A stretch of 64,000 bases of DNA, taken from NCBI GenBank assembly GCA_014773175.1, contig VXCM01000712.1, positions 124,001 through 188,000 of the forward strand, written 5' to 3'. The notes beneath the pieces were generated by a model that saw nothing but the letters and a program-made list of their open reading frames with translations, had not been told where the DNA came from and searched no databases. A program made the translations under genes and the position numbers. Positions 13,032-24,067 of the stretch are shown here, piece after piece (the first letter of the stretch is position 1; each line of letters opens with the position of its first letter). Source of the stretch: Lucifuga dentata. Its lineage: Eukaryota > Chordata > Actinopteri > Ophidiiformes > Bythitidae.

Positions 13032-14829
13032 TCATGTGCTCTCTCAGGCTTCCAGGGGTCAAGTAGGATTCCCCTGAGAGTAAGTTCATGTTGAAAGAAG
13101 TACTAAAACAGCCATCCTTTGTGATGGCTGGGTTCTTTTTTTCATTGGTTAAAACAAACAAAACAGCACTTCACCTCCACTGGAAGAGCTGAGCCATGCC
13201 TCTAGACATACATTAAAAGTTTGATATCAGGACAGTGATGATATGTTGAACATCTGGGTAATGTATCTGTACCTACAGTCTAGCCCAGGAAAAGGAGGTA
13301 AGTGATAAAAGATAATTTAATGTAAGGCCATAAAAAGTAAGCTTTGAGAAGTGAATAATGATAATGCTGAGCATTAGTTCCTTGAGCATAGTTTGATAGT
13401 CTCGTACTTCTGATGTAAAGGACAAGAGATGTACTCAGGAACTTTGGTTGCAAACCATCAGTAAAACTGTCTGACACAAACTGGTGCTATCCACACATCT
13501 CAATAAAATCATGTATTATTATGTTTTACTGGCATATAACTGTCAATTAACAGCATTAGAACAAATGTGCATGTAATATTAAAAATGTCAAAGTGCAGTG
13601 CTGAATGATAATGTGTAGCAGAGTCAGTTGTGTGTGCTGCAAAGAGGTGGTGGCAAATCTCTCTAAAATGGCAACTTCTGACAGATCATTCAGTTTGCTA
13701 AAGCACCTACTGCAGAAATTATATACTCAATTCATTATTTTCTTACGATCATGCTCTTATCACAATGAAATGTGTAATTTTGCAGAAATTTACATAAAGA
13801 TTAATCAGTTTAAGCCAAGTACAAAGTGTAATTTTCTTTTATTTTAAATTTATACATTTGTTTAAAAATTTGCAGTCATTGCATAACTCTTTTTAATATC
13901 TACTGAGCTTTCAAAGTGATACTGCACCAGTGAGATTTGGAGAATAACTTTATAACTTTATTGATAATTTATTATGACATTTAAAACATATTCAGATTGA
14001 AAGTAATAACACAGCTAAGGTGCCATTTTATTCAAAGTATTCAGCATTGCAGAACTTTAAAAAAAATGTTCTCATCCATTATGTTTTACTTCAAAGACTG
14101 GACAAGATGAAGAGACAAATGTTACATCTAATTATTCTATGGAGAGGACAAAGAGTTTATGTTGTTCAAGAAGGCGAAGTTCCTTTTTTGACTTATTTGT
14201 ATTATAAAGAAACTTTTTAAATTTCCAAATGGTTTGTAACCAATAAAAGTCATTACTTTTATTACTCCTTCTATTCCTCACTTCTAAATCTGTATTTCTT
14301 TGATATATTATAATCATAGCATGCTTTCATTATTTCAGATTAACAAAATTTCTCAGATGTTAGAAGTACAAACTGAAAACGCTGAGTCAGGTAAAGACAG
14401 AAGGCAGGTGTAGATCTTTATTTATGTTGTCATACATTAGGCTGATGTGAACAGGAAACTATTATTGTTAATAGACTTTTTTGCCACCACATCTATGTGC
14501 TGTGACACTGAAGCACGCCAACATTTCTACTGTATTTGCATAACCTGTATTTTGGTAATGGGGTAAACCAAGCTTCAGGGAAATCTATGATCTACAAATG
14601 TCTCTAGGCAGTTGTCACTGACAAAGTAGTTTGATGTGGGTAATGACTCAATTAAAATGCTTGCTGTCCTTGTAGTGATTTTTGTGATGTTATTAGAAAT
14701 AGTCACCACATTCACAGCTGTTACAGTTTTACATTTTATCCATACACCATGTAAGTATCACATCTCCCTTTTCTTTTTCTTTCTTTCTGTTGTTGGTGTC
14801 AGTTGTCTTGTGCAATTTTTGTCACCTGT

Positions 14830-15035
14830 TGGAAAGACCAAATTGCCCATAGATGTGAATGTGAGTGTGAATAAGTTTGCCTGTATGTGCGTATCAGTTC
14901 TTTCATAGATTGCCAAACTGTCAAGAGTATACCCTGTTTCTTGCCCAGTGAATGCTGGCATAGGCTTCACTGCCTGGGACCCTGCTCAGGATAAGCAGAT
15001 ACATGAGATGGATGAATGGTGGATAGATGAGCATA
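14830..15035 (+). mobile_element. Fish retroelement-like interspersed repeat, 5'-truncated copy
   Basis: Starts at about CCAAATTGCCCATAGATGTG, then GAATGTGAGTGTGAATA, then TTTCATAGATTGCCAAACTG, then GAATGCTGGCATAGGCTTC, CAGGATAAGCAGATACATGA and a GATGGATGAATGG tail. The order matches the latter half of the repeat at 1513-2012 and of the common teleost repeat I recall. The frames inside come from the repeat. Confidence 0.65.
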
Positions 15036-16275
15036 CATATGCATATGTGAAGAATGTCATTCATCTATTGTGCAATTTCTTCATGATTTCACAATTTAGC
15101 TCAGTCTTAAAACAAAAGAAAGAACTAACATAGAACAGGAGTTTGTATGATATACTGAATTATATTATAATCAGTGCTACAAACATACAGTATGTCCAGT
15201 ATGGCTAATACAATAAATAAAAACAATGGGGATAAGCAAAGTAATAGAGGAATATTGAGAGGAATGACTTCTAATAATGTCAATAAGCATAACTGAGCAT
15301 TGGTAGAACAGAGGAAATGGAGTTTATCCAAAGTTGGTGGTGAACCCTGGCATACTAGAGAAGAGTGCGGTGCCTGCTTTGTAGCGCAGTGGGAGGGCAA
15401 TGAATAATTTACAAGTCATTTCCCTTTCATTACTCAGGTCTAAACACAGTGCTCTTTGCCGTCTCTGCCTACTACACCCTCATATCTTTCTAAGTCTTGC
15501 AGTACTGTAATAGAGGGGGAATGGCTCTGCATAACAAGTGCAAAGCATGCTGGGAGGTTCTCTAGGAGCTCTTTGGCTCAAGTGCAAAATAAGCTGTGAA
15601 AGTATAGAAAACTGTCAGCAGAATTAAATATTCATATAATTACTGAACTTTTCCATTCCAAGTTGCATTGATACAAAAAGCATTTTTTTCCCCCCTACGC
15701 AGCGCCAGAGTGTGCACAGTATCACAGCAGGATATGCAATTAATAGAGCCATTGGCTTTGCATGAATATAGTGATATTTCAGATTTACAGTGTCAAAATG
15801 TCAAACTAGTGAAGTACTGAAACAAACCCAGACCTCACTAATGGAAAGCATTCAGCAACTTGCTTAAAATAGGAATAATTATTTAGGAGCCTATTTTGAT
15901 CAAGGATTATTTACTTTTTCAGGGCCATGGCCAGTCATTTATGGAGGCTGGCTGACTTTCAGGAAAATCATGCCTGAGAGCTTCGTGTATTTAATTACAG
16001 ATATTACGAATGGATGTTGACTCCAGTGTATGGTAGCTATCAAAAACAGACACATCAGAGCCATAACAGTAACACTGTCTACTGGATTATAACTGTAATA
16101 AACAGTGCAAGATGGAAGATGTGAGCTGCAGTGTTGTGGCTTTTCATTATCACCATGTGGTTTTCATGTTTGTCTTTGCTGGCGATGCGGGTCACAGTAC
16201 TAAGAATGTAATTGAATTATGTTATATCTCTATTTTATTGTTATCTTTTTAAAACCAGTACATTTAACTAACACA

Positions 16276-16306
16276 CCCTGACTAACCCTAATCCTAACCC
16301 TTACCC
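16276..16306. repeat. Short telomere-like CTAACCC-type repeat
   Basis: Contains ACTAACCCTAATCCTAACCC followed by TTACCCC, which are degenerate copies of the vertebrate telomere unit. It is only about 30 bp, so it may simply be a simple repeat associated with the adjoining retroelement tail. Confidence 0.5.
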
Positions 16307-16314
16307 CTTTTGTC

Positions 16315-16441
16315 CTCTTGTACTGTACTTGCTGCTGTGATGCTTTAATTTCCCTCATGGGATCAATAAAGCTTATCTTATCTTATCTTATCTTATCTTA
16401 TCTTATCTTATCTTATCTTATCTTATCTTATCTTATCTTAT
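16315..16441 (+). mobile_element. Retroelement tail ending in (TTATC)n
   Basis: TTTAATTTCCCTCATGGGAT followed by CAATAAAGC and about 14 units of TTATC from 16373. This layout (AATTTCCCTC..GGGATCAATAAAG plus a short tandem tail) is a frequent fish repeat terminus. The upstream limit is not defined. Confidence 0.6.
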
Positions 16442-16760
16442 ACAGTATATGTAATTTATGTTGAAATTTATTCTGATGCAAAAGTTTGGCTGATGTCACC
16501 ATTTACAGCAGCTCAACAGTTGCATACCACTTACCAACTCCTTTTTCTGCAAAACATCTAGTTGAATGTCTAGTAGGTGATGTGTCCAGCATGGACAGAT
16601 GGGAAGCTGAATGACTTAATTGAATGTTTGGAGCTTCTTTCAAGAGAGCATCTGGACTCAAACATACAGTGAAAACAGAAATACAGAGAATGATTAGAAC
16701 TTTTTTGGTGGTGTTTACTTGCCTCAAAATTTACTAACCTCTGAAGTAAACAGACAGGAT

Positions 16761-16761
<1 letters not shown>

Positions 16762-16806
<45 letters not shown>
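16762..16806. repeat. (AT)n microsatellite abutting a gap
   Basis: At least 22 AT units end at a run of Ns, so the length is a minimum. Confidence 0.9.
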
Positions 16807-16848
16807 NNNNNNNNNNNNNNNNNNNNNNNNNNNNNNNNNNNNNNNNNN
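16807..16848. other. Assembly gap (42 N)
   Basis: The only multi-base gap in the window. It lies between an AT array and a T homopolymer. Confidence 0.98.

Positions 16849-16894
<46 letters not shown>
16849..16894. repeat. Poly-T tract (46 T)
   Basis: A T homopolymer that begins at the gap edge. Confidence 0.9.
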
Positions 16895-16897
<3 letters not shown>

Positions 16898-17753
16898 GAA
16901 AAAGTCAAATTGACTCTCAGAGCTGTGTTCTCTCCAGCACTGCATATTAATTATTCTTCAATGACAATCTTGAGGCTGAACATTTTCCCTTATCTCAGTC
17001 TACCTGCTGTCCTATACTTTTATGAACACTCTTACATTTTTATGTCATGAAAAAAAAACCTTCATGAGTTTTTTTAGTTGATTTAAACAACAGCATGTCA
17101 GTACTTTCTACAAGATAAACATGTTTCTCTGCACTGTATGCATTTTTCCTTTCTCACTGAACTTGTCGAGGGCCAATCAAACAACTGGACATGTTTGATA
17201 ACAAATCAATTTCCTCCCGTCAGCTTTTTGACATGAAATCCTATGAATGAAGGATGTCAGCAGATCATTCATTCAAGCAGCTGTCAGCAATGTAAAACTT
17301 TTTGTTAGCAGAATTTTTGATTGATTAAAATTCTTCCCTGACTCTGCAGTTAATATTGACGTAACACTGAACAAGGCACTACACCCCCAGTTCCTCCAGA
17401 CAAGCTGATAAGTGTCCAACAGTAGAAGACTGTGCTTGTATATGTGTGGGGATTTCCCTTGTGTGAAAATACTGTATGGTTAACTACAGGAGATTGTAAG
17501 AGGGTGGTGCTAAAGATAAAAAGTATCTGTCCTTGCTTAAACCTTCACTGAGTGAACAAACAAAAGAGGAATGCAGATAATTAACATGTTTTTCTGGCAT
17601 TTCATTCATAAATTATCTCCCCATTTGACTTGGCTATATTGAAATTATTATTTTAATAACTACTGAATTATTCTGACATTTCAAGTGCTTGTATAGTCTA
17701 CTTGTCAGCAGACCATTCATTCAGCTGACAGAAATGACTTTTTAAGATAGAAT

Positions 17754-17787
17754 GACTTTTTAAAAAGTCTTATCTTAAAGATAAGAC
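17754..17787. repeat. Two overlapping palindromes
   Basis: GACTTTTTAAAAAGTC (17754-17769) is a perfect 16-bp palindrome. Its end overlaps a second inverted repeat, GTCTTATCTT / AAGATAAGAC (17767-17787), with a single-base centre. The copy of ATGACTTTTTAAGATAGA just upstream suggests local slippage or inversion. Confidence 0.8.
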
Positions 17788-18091
17788 CTTTTTAAAAATT
17801 GTACATTATCCACAGTATGTACAGTACAGTATGTACAGTGCATTCAGCTGTGACATCACCCACCATGGAAAACTGTGTCATTCAAAAGTAAGTGGTCCAA
17901 GCAATGACCCCAAATTCGTACCTCTTAGGGGACACTCATTCACGAGTACTCTTGATGAATATTGCTGGAAATGTCAGATTGTGCTCTCGCTCCCTGTCAG
18001 TTGCACTATACTCCAAGCAAATATCAAACCATTCACTGAAGAGACATTATGCAAAAAATTATACCTTTGTGACATTTCACCTAGGAAATGT

Positions 18092-18142
<51 letters not shown>
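18092..18142. repeat. (TCTA)n microsatellite
   Basis: About 12-13 perfect tetranucleotide units. Confidence 0.95.
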
Positions 18143-18344
18143 GTATGCATTTATTTTAATTGACAATTTCTAATTTCCATGTTCATTCATACCCCAATCT
18201 TGTGAGTGAAACTAGTGGCTTCAAAGAATGATTCAGTGTCATTTATTAGTGGACCACTGTGGGAAGATTGCACCTGCATACTGTGGCCATCAATGGATTA
18301 TTGTTCTCCAGTAACTTTTACTTGGAAACACACTGTATGTTGTC

Positions 18345-18381
18345 CACACACACACACACANACACACACACACACACACAC
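18345..18381. repeat. (CA)n microsatellite with a single-N gap
   Basis: A CA run interrupted by an N at 18361, about 80 bp upstream of the candidate promoter. Confidence 0.9.
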
Positions 18382-18454
18382 TCGCCGCTTCTTTCATATT
18401 TCAGCCACAAATCTATTTTTACATTCATTGAGTCCTATCCGCTTACTGTGAAAT

Positions 18455-18580
18455 CAGTGTGACGTCTCCGTTGCAACCGTCTCCTCCTCGTCTACGCCAC
18501 GCCGACACCGTGATTGACAGGTAATCTGACCAATAGCAACTAGAATCCTGTTTCTCTGAGTATCTCCTAAACCAATTCTG
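18455..18580 (+). promoter_or_regulatory. Candidate promoter of the formin gene
   Basis: A locally CpG-richer block about 1 kb upstream of the start codon. It contains a CRE-like TGACGTC (18460-18466), a palindromic GTTGCAAC resembling an RFX half-site arrangement (18470-18477), and two CCAAT boxes at 18530-18534 and 18572-18576. TATA-less promoters with CRE and NF-Y sites are common for broadly expressed vertebrate genes. Start-site position and activity are inferred; no transcript evidence is available here. Confidence 0.45.
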
Positions 18581-19256
18581 AAACTGGGGAAGGAGGGATA
18601 ACTGTGGGCCTGGCATTCAAGTTTGGTTGGAAAGGTAAAACCTGGATTGCATCCTGTGAGTTTTATTAGACACATTATGTATTTGTTACACTGTATTTTA
18701 TAGCTTGTTGTAGTATGTGTTTATGGTTAATTCTGTCAAAATAAGGTTTGAGTGGTAATGGTTCTTTTAAGAAAGCCCGGCTAAGTGTGCAGCTCTTTGA
18801 AGTATTCCAAGCAGAGAGAACAACGGTGATTTTCCGCTACTAGAACAATTGTTTCTGAGTTAGTATTAATTTCTGACTACATTGTCATCTTAATAATTGC
18901 CTTGTCAATGCACATTGGAACCTGTCAGACTATATTTGCTCGCATGTAACATTTTTCGGCTACAATTACGTTACAACCAGTTACTGCTGTGTTAGGCGGT
19001 TGCAAGTTTGCTTTCTCAGTTTTGTTTCCAAACACAGTTGTCGAGCAGGCTAAACCTCTGCCATGTGTGCTGACCTTTCATTTTTATTTTTATTTTTTAT
19101 ACTATTTGCAATGTTTTATGCCTTCACTTAATATCTCTGCACTAAGGCTTTTCAGGGACACACGTGTTTAAGCAAACATTACAGCAACTTAAAGCCAAGG
19201 ACATTTCGTTTAAGCTAATTGTCTGTTATGTTTACATAATGTTCTGGTAATTTCAG

Positions 19257-19515
19257 AAAGCTTACACCGCTGTGAGAAGTGAGTAGCTGCTGGGTTGAAG
19301 AGACATCAGGACGGATAAAAAACCTGCCACACCTCTCCTTTAAGCAGCCTCCAACACTGCTGGATACCAGCCCGATTTGCTGTTTACCTTCAGAGGAATG
19401 GATCTGGAAAAGATCTAACCTTGCTGCTTTGTTGTTTAAGTGTTTTCTGGTGGAGATAACTAACTTTTTAAGGAGGCCATATAAAGTCTTTCAGAGGATC
19501 TAACTGAAATCCAAA
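19257..19515 (+). other. Presumed 5' UTR of the formin mRNA
   Basis: Sequence directly before the start codon. A possible 3' splice site (TAATTTCAG ending at 19256) could begin this exon. An AAG/GTAAAA donor-like site near 18629 could close a noncoding first exon. If transcribed, the leader carries a six-codon upstream ORF at 19398-19418 in good context (G at -3, G at +4). An in-frame TAA at 19501 lies just before the formin ATG, which rules out an N-terminal extension within this exon. The UTR limits are not proven. Confidence 0.4.
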
Positions 19516-19599
19516 ATGGATCAAGCCAGTGGGGGAGAGGACCCTAATAAACCTTCTAAAAAGAAGGCCAGCGAGGATGAGGGTAAAAACAAAAAGCTG
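19516..19599 (+). CDS. diaph2: Diaphanous-related formin (DIAPH2-like), coding exon 1
   Basis: Encodes residues 1-28, starting MDQASGGEDP and ending DEGKNKKL. The start is supported by A at -3, G at +4 and an in-frame TAA five codons upstream. The exon ends at a CTG/GTAGGT donor in phase 0. The peptide is charged and lysine-rich (KKK, then KNKK), like the variable basic N-terminus of DIAPH2, which ends in a similar NK-x-KL before the next exon. In the mDia formins this basic stretch is reported to help membrane and anillin binding; that role is inferred here. Diaphanous formins are Rho effectors that nucleate and elongate unbranched actin filaments and affect microtubules and cytokinesis. The exon alone is too variable to identify the gene; its identity rests on exons 2-4. 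Confidence 0.85.
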
Positions 19600-20104
19600 G
19601 TAGGTTTTCAGTACTGTTACATGAAAGCAGAATACACTGACCTGTCATATCATTGTGAACCTACATGCAAAAGTCAGATGTCACTGTGCATTCCTAACTT
19701 TGAGCTCCATGATTACTAGTCTATCTAAAACAGCTTTATTACTGGGCTGAAGTTCAATAACTTGGCTTCTGTCATTGTCATTAATGTTAGTCATTATAAT
19801 CCTGGAGGCAAAGTCACAGTTAACTCCTTTGTAAACCCAGAGGCATCTGAACTCATCACATGTTGTCATAACTTGTATCTAAGTTTAGTACATTATTGAT
19901 GTGCTGTTAGTCTCAGCTGGGAATTATAATGTAGCTCAGTACAGAGTAGCTAATAGCTGTTAGACCTGGTCAAAACAGATAATGTTTCACTGAGTGCTTT
20001 ACTTTTCCAGCACTCAATGTTGTTAACCCCATCAGTGCTGTGTCCATTGAATGTTCTTTGAGGAGCATTCTTGTTTTGGCAGTTTGTCTTTAATATGTAT
20101 TAAA

Positions 20105-20135
20105 TCCTTAGATAAAGAAGTTCTTTATCTAAGGA
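20105..20135. repeat. 31-bp near-perfect palindrome, 15-bp arms
   Basis: TCCTTAGATAAAGAA and TTCTTTATCTAAGGA pair exactly around one central G. It lies in intron 1, 0.5 kb after coding exon 1. It could form a cruciform, but no function is evident. Confidence 0.85.
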
Positions 20136-20511
20136 CTGCAATTGCATAATGTGATGTCCATGTGGTTTGCAGTCGTTTTAGAAGTCTTTACATCTTGTGT
20201 GATTGACATAACTTATCCATTATCAGCTTGAACTTTGTTATTAGCACAATAAATACAATAGTCATTGGGATACAATGACTTCTAGATAACAACTGATACT
20301 GATTTCTTAAAACTCATCATTCATTCCATGTAGCCTCTCTAATGGCCCAGAGGAACGATTTATGCACTGTGAGGATGCAAAAATGTTTCTAATTAGAAAA
20401 CAAACAACCCTGATGACAACATTAGAGTTCAGATGTTAGAAAGCTGTTGCTGCATGCCATCCATTGCCTGTAAATGAAATCACACACACACTTTGGGCTT
20501 TGGTGTGATTA

Positions 20512-20530
20512 TGGTGGTGGTGGTGGTGGT
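20512..20530. repeat. (GGT)n microsatellite
   Basis: A short perfect run of GGT, six units, followed by more G-rich sequence. Confidence 0.85.
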
Positions 20531-21936
20531 TGGGTGGGGGATTCTAGATGACATCTGTACCTATCAATATTGATTGAGCAACAGCTCGGACTGTTACATA
20601 ACAAATTTGCACAAACTTCAACATTTGCAGTGATTACATGCCCAGTGTGTGTTTCTACTAAGGGCATCCAAAACCTTAAAATATTAAATGCCTTATTTAG
20701 GAAATGCCATGTTCTGTTCAGATTTTAGGGATGTTAAACTGTAAATCCAAGCGCTTTTACTTTGTGTTTAAGTGCAATTTTGTCCACTCTGACAGAAGCT
20801 GGAGAAAACAGCAGTTGAGAGTAACTTTTACGTAACAAGAGACAGAAAAGTTCAGACGTTCTTGATCATGACTGCAGCTGTTCCACATTTGTTGTGTTGA
20901 AACTTGGGCTACTGCTAAATTCAAAGACATCATTTCACACCAGCCTATAATGTTGTGTTGTTTCTGTATGTTGTGCTTGTCACTGAGGTGTGGTTGGTTA
21001 TTGACTGGTTGCGCTGGACAAATGTTAAGCTGCAGCCACTACTGCCAAAGAGGGAAACTGGAAAGGTGTAGTTTATGCTGGCAGATGTTTTTCCAAATTT
21101 ATCTTTTTTGTATCATGTTGCCCTTGCATAAATCTTTCATAAAGTTGAGGATGACCTTATCACCACTTGGTACATTTACGTGCACCTATACTCCAATTAT
21201 TTGTCTGTACTCCCATTGAGGCAATAATGTGAGCAAGACGTATACATGACCGGAATTAATAGGATTCCACAGTTTGCCGAATATACACGATGCATTGCGT
21301 AATCAGAGTCTGCCAGGTGAAGAAATGCATACTGAGGTGTCTTGCCCAAATAAATTGATTTAGAATAATTACAACAATAGGCCTGTTACTTGGCATAGCT
21401 TGATTTATGCTGATTTCAATCTACGTATGGTATTTATATTATGTTTGAAAAAAGTAAAAGATTGCAGTTGAAATTTTAATGAACATTTCAACATAGTGAC
21501 AGTTGTGTTACAAATAGAAAAGCTCTGTCACAATTACAATAAGGAGTACAGTAGTGTTTCAGAAAAGTTGTGAGGGAAAGTGTGACCATAATCACTGTTA
21601 GACAGGAAACCCTCATGCATTCACAGAGCAACCAAAGGGTGTGAGAACTCCCCTCCTCCCAACTTTAAAGTGGTTTGCAGGAGTGTGTGGATGACATCAG
21701 CCCTGAGCTAATCAGCAGTGAGGAGTTGTCTTCTGTGAGTCCAGTGCTTTCAGGGCCAGGCGCATTCCTGGTTGCTCAGTCCTCACAGAGCATAACAGAC
21801 ACACACACAGCACATACACACATAACACACCCAGGCAAAGGAAGCATGTGCTCTTGCAAAAGTCTCAAGACAGCTCCAAGTCTGAGGGAGGAAGTAATCA
21901 TTCATCCCTGGGTGGAGCCATGATCTGTTGTGTTTT

Positions 21937-21960
21937 GTCCCCCNCCCCCCCCCCCCCCCC
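21937..21960. repeat. Poly-C tract with a single-N gap
   Basis: A C homopolymer broken by an N at 21944. Its length is unreliable. Confidence 0.9.
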
Positions 21961-22261
21961 ATTTTAGCAAACCCAATGTATGCTGTAAACCCAAGTTTGT
22001 TTGCAGTCATGTAAACAAGTAGAAATGAAAATATTGAAGGCATATGTATATTTCATGTCTGAATTTCACTTTGTTTAAAGAAGTGCATTGTAACAAAAGT
22101 GCAGTTTGTATTGACATATTCGTTGCAGAGGGTTACCAGATGATTTCTCTATCAGAAGATGACTTCTCTTCTCCGACTAAACAGTTTGTTCTGAGTGACA
22201 CTCAGACATTTGAAGGTTTATGTTGCTGCGTACTGTTCTCACCATATATGGGCCTATATGA

Positions 22262-22334
22262 CCTGATTCCTGAAATGCAGTGTAGCTTGTATGGACTCTG
22301 TCCATACAAGCTACACTGCATTTCAAGGATTAGG
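22262..22334. repeat. Long inverted repeat with 25-bp perfect arms
   Basis: The arms 22271-22295 and 22301-22325 are exact reverse complements around a 5-nt loop (CTCTG). The pairing continues outwards for nine more bases with three mismatches, giving 31 of 34 paired positions. It is the strongest hairpin in the window. Lack of any arm divergence suggests a recent local inverted duplication or template switch. A small-RNA precursor is possible, but the short loop and perfect stem are not typical of a fish microRNA. Confidence 0.9.
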
Positions 22335-24066
22335 TTATAGATCTTAAAGCATGGTTACACCAGAGGAGTGTTACTGACTTTTCTTCTGCAAAGTATATTA
22401 ATGACATGAAGTATGTATAATAATAAGTAAATTGTTAGACAGTGACACGTTTGGTCTATAGGCAAAGTGAAGTCAGTCTTGCAGAGGGAGAAATCCTGAG
22501 ACCTGTATGTTTGTTTTACAAGTCACTAGGCAGGATTATGTCACAGCAACGTCATTTAGGCTTTGAGCCCAGGATGTGAATACTCAGCACAGCTAAGGAC
22601 ATTAGGAAAAAAACCCACATTAGAAAAAAAAAACCCAAGTTGAGCCTGTTAAAAACGGTTTTAATCTCACTGTAACCTTGTGCGGCATTATAATGTCCTG
22701 TGTTGATATCAGAACATTTAATAAGGTGGGGTGGAGGAATGAGGTCTTTTTAAAGGAATTCAGGGAAGCTGGTTTGACTGAAAGGGAGAAATATTTCCTC
22801 TCTGCATACCAGAGGATAAGAGCAGCATGAGGACATATATTCATTCTGGTACATTCATACTGTATATCCAACTGCATACATCCCTGAGCATGTAGCTACT
22901 ATTTACTCTACAAACTGAATGGTACATGCTTATCTTTAAGCTATGAGGTTATTGATCATTTACTTGGTTGCTTATTTTTGGGGATTCCCTGGTTTTTGTA
23001 TTTACAGTTTCACTGTAGAATGAGAGTGTGTGAAGTTGGTCGTCAGCGAGTCTTGAACTCGCACAGTAGTACCTTGAAAAAACTTGGTATCTTATGAGAA
23101 ACTATATTGATTTACTGACAAACTTATAAATGCATGTGGTGGATAATTGTGAAATCTGTTGAAGTATATTTACCAAAAGCTTTTACTGTACTTCAGCAAG
23201 CAGTTTTAAAAAAAGAAATTAAGTTATTAATGTTATTTAGTCATAAAACTGATTCCTGCTTGTTTATTGCAGAGTGCCTGTGTTCTATTATCTGCAAAGA
23301 GAGGATCAGTATCCCACAGGTCTTTCTCTTGTTTATAAGAGACAGGAGAGACCAAAAGAAGTCAGTGGGTTTACTAGAGAACTCTAAACTGATTTTACAC
23401 GCTATACCACAAACAGGTGAAAAAGTTGGCTGTCAACTTAATGAATTAGCTTTGAATGAACATTCCTGTCACCATTAACAGTTCATTTGAGATGTGTTAT
23501 TCACTTCGTCAATGTTAAGACGTGATTGTGACCTATTGATTGCATTTAGCTTAATGAAGTCTTTCATGCTTTTTTTCTTTTTTTTTTGTCAGTGAAATCA
23601 GCACTTTGCTGTTTTCCATTTAGATACCGATGTTTTCTTAATGCTTTGTTGGCACGCTGGCTGTTGCTTGCATTCGCTTCATTTCCACTTGTCTGGAAAG
23701 ATCTTCTTTAAGTGTATGATCATTACTTTCTGATGTGTGTGTGTGATGTGAATCACATTGCCAAGGGCTTCTATAAAATATTTTTGGTATACAAGATAAT
23801 TTCATCCAAAACTTTCCAGCATCTGTAAACACAGGAATGCCTTGAGAGAACTATTTGGTAATGGAACAAAATGCTGGTTTTAAATGACAAATTTGTACAT
23901 TTCTATCTGTTTTGTTTGAAATGTTTTGTAATTTGTAATTAACCTCTATGAAGTAAATCAGCTCTCTTAATGATCGCAATTATGCTTGTAATTTGCTAAG
24001 TCATTAAAGAAATTAGAGCATCAGTAATGCTTGGACAGTTTAGCAGTACTTAAGCGGGGGGTTGGG

Positions 24067-24067
24067 N
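24067..24067. other. Single-N gap in a G-rich run
   Basis: An N inside GGGGGGTTGGGNGG. Local sequence quality is doubtful. Confidence 0.9.

Larger units (their letters stand above)
1..18440. other. Upstream intergenic region without a recognisable gene
   Basis: Open frames here are short (about 60-160 codons), start at arbitrary ATGs, overlap on both strands, and several translate simple repeats. None shows a protein family I recognise. No exon with conserved coding character and flanking splice sites was seen. The stretch is unique AT-rich DNA broken by the transposons, retroelement-like repeats and microsatellites listed separately. It could hold distal regulatory DNA for the formin gene or for an upstream neighbour outside the window. 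Confidence 0.7.

Noticed and set aside
16570..16945. Open frames on both strands through the AT repeat, N run and poly-T
   Set aside because: They translate simple repeats and undefined bases (poly-K, poly-F, IY repeats), so they are not genes.
19480..19486. TATAAAG as a TATA box for the formin gene
   Set aside because: It lies only about 30 bp before the start codon, which would leave almost no leader; CCAAT/CRE sites further upstream are a better promoter candidate.
19279..19503. 74-codon frame just before the formin ATG
   Set aside because: It begins with GTG, is in the presumed UTR, matches no family and ends before the formin start.
22271..22325. MicroRNA precursor
   Set aside because: Perfect pairing with a 5-nt loop is unlike known fish pre-miRNAs, and no seed family was recognised; kept only as a structural finding.
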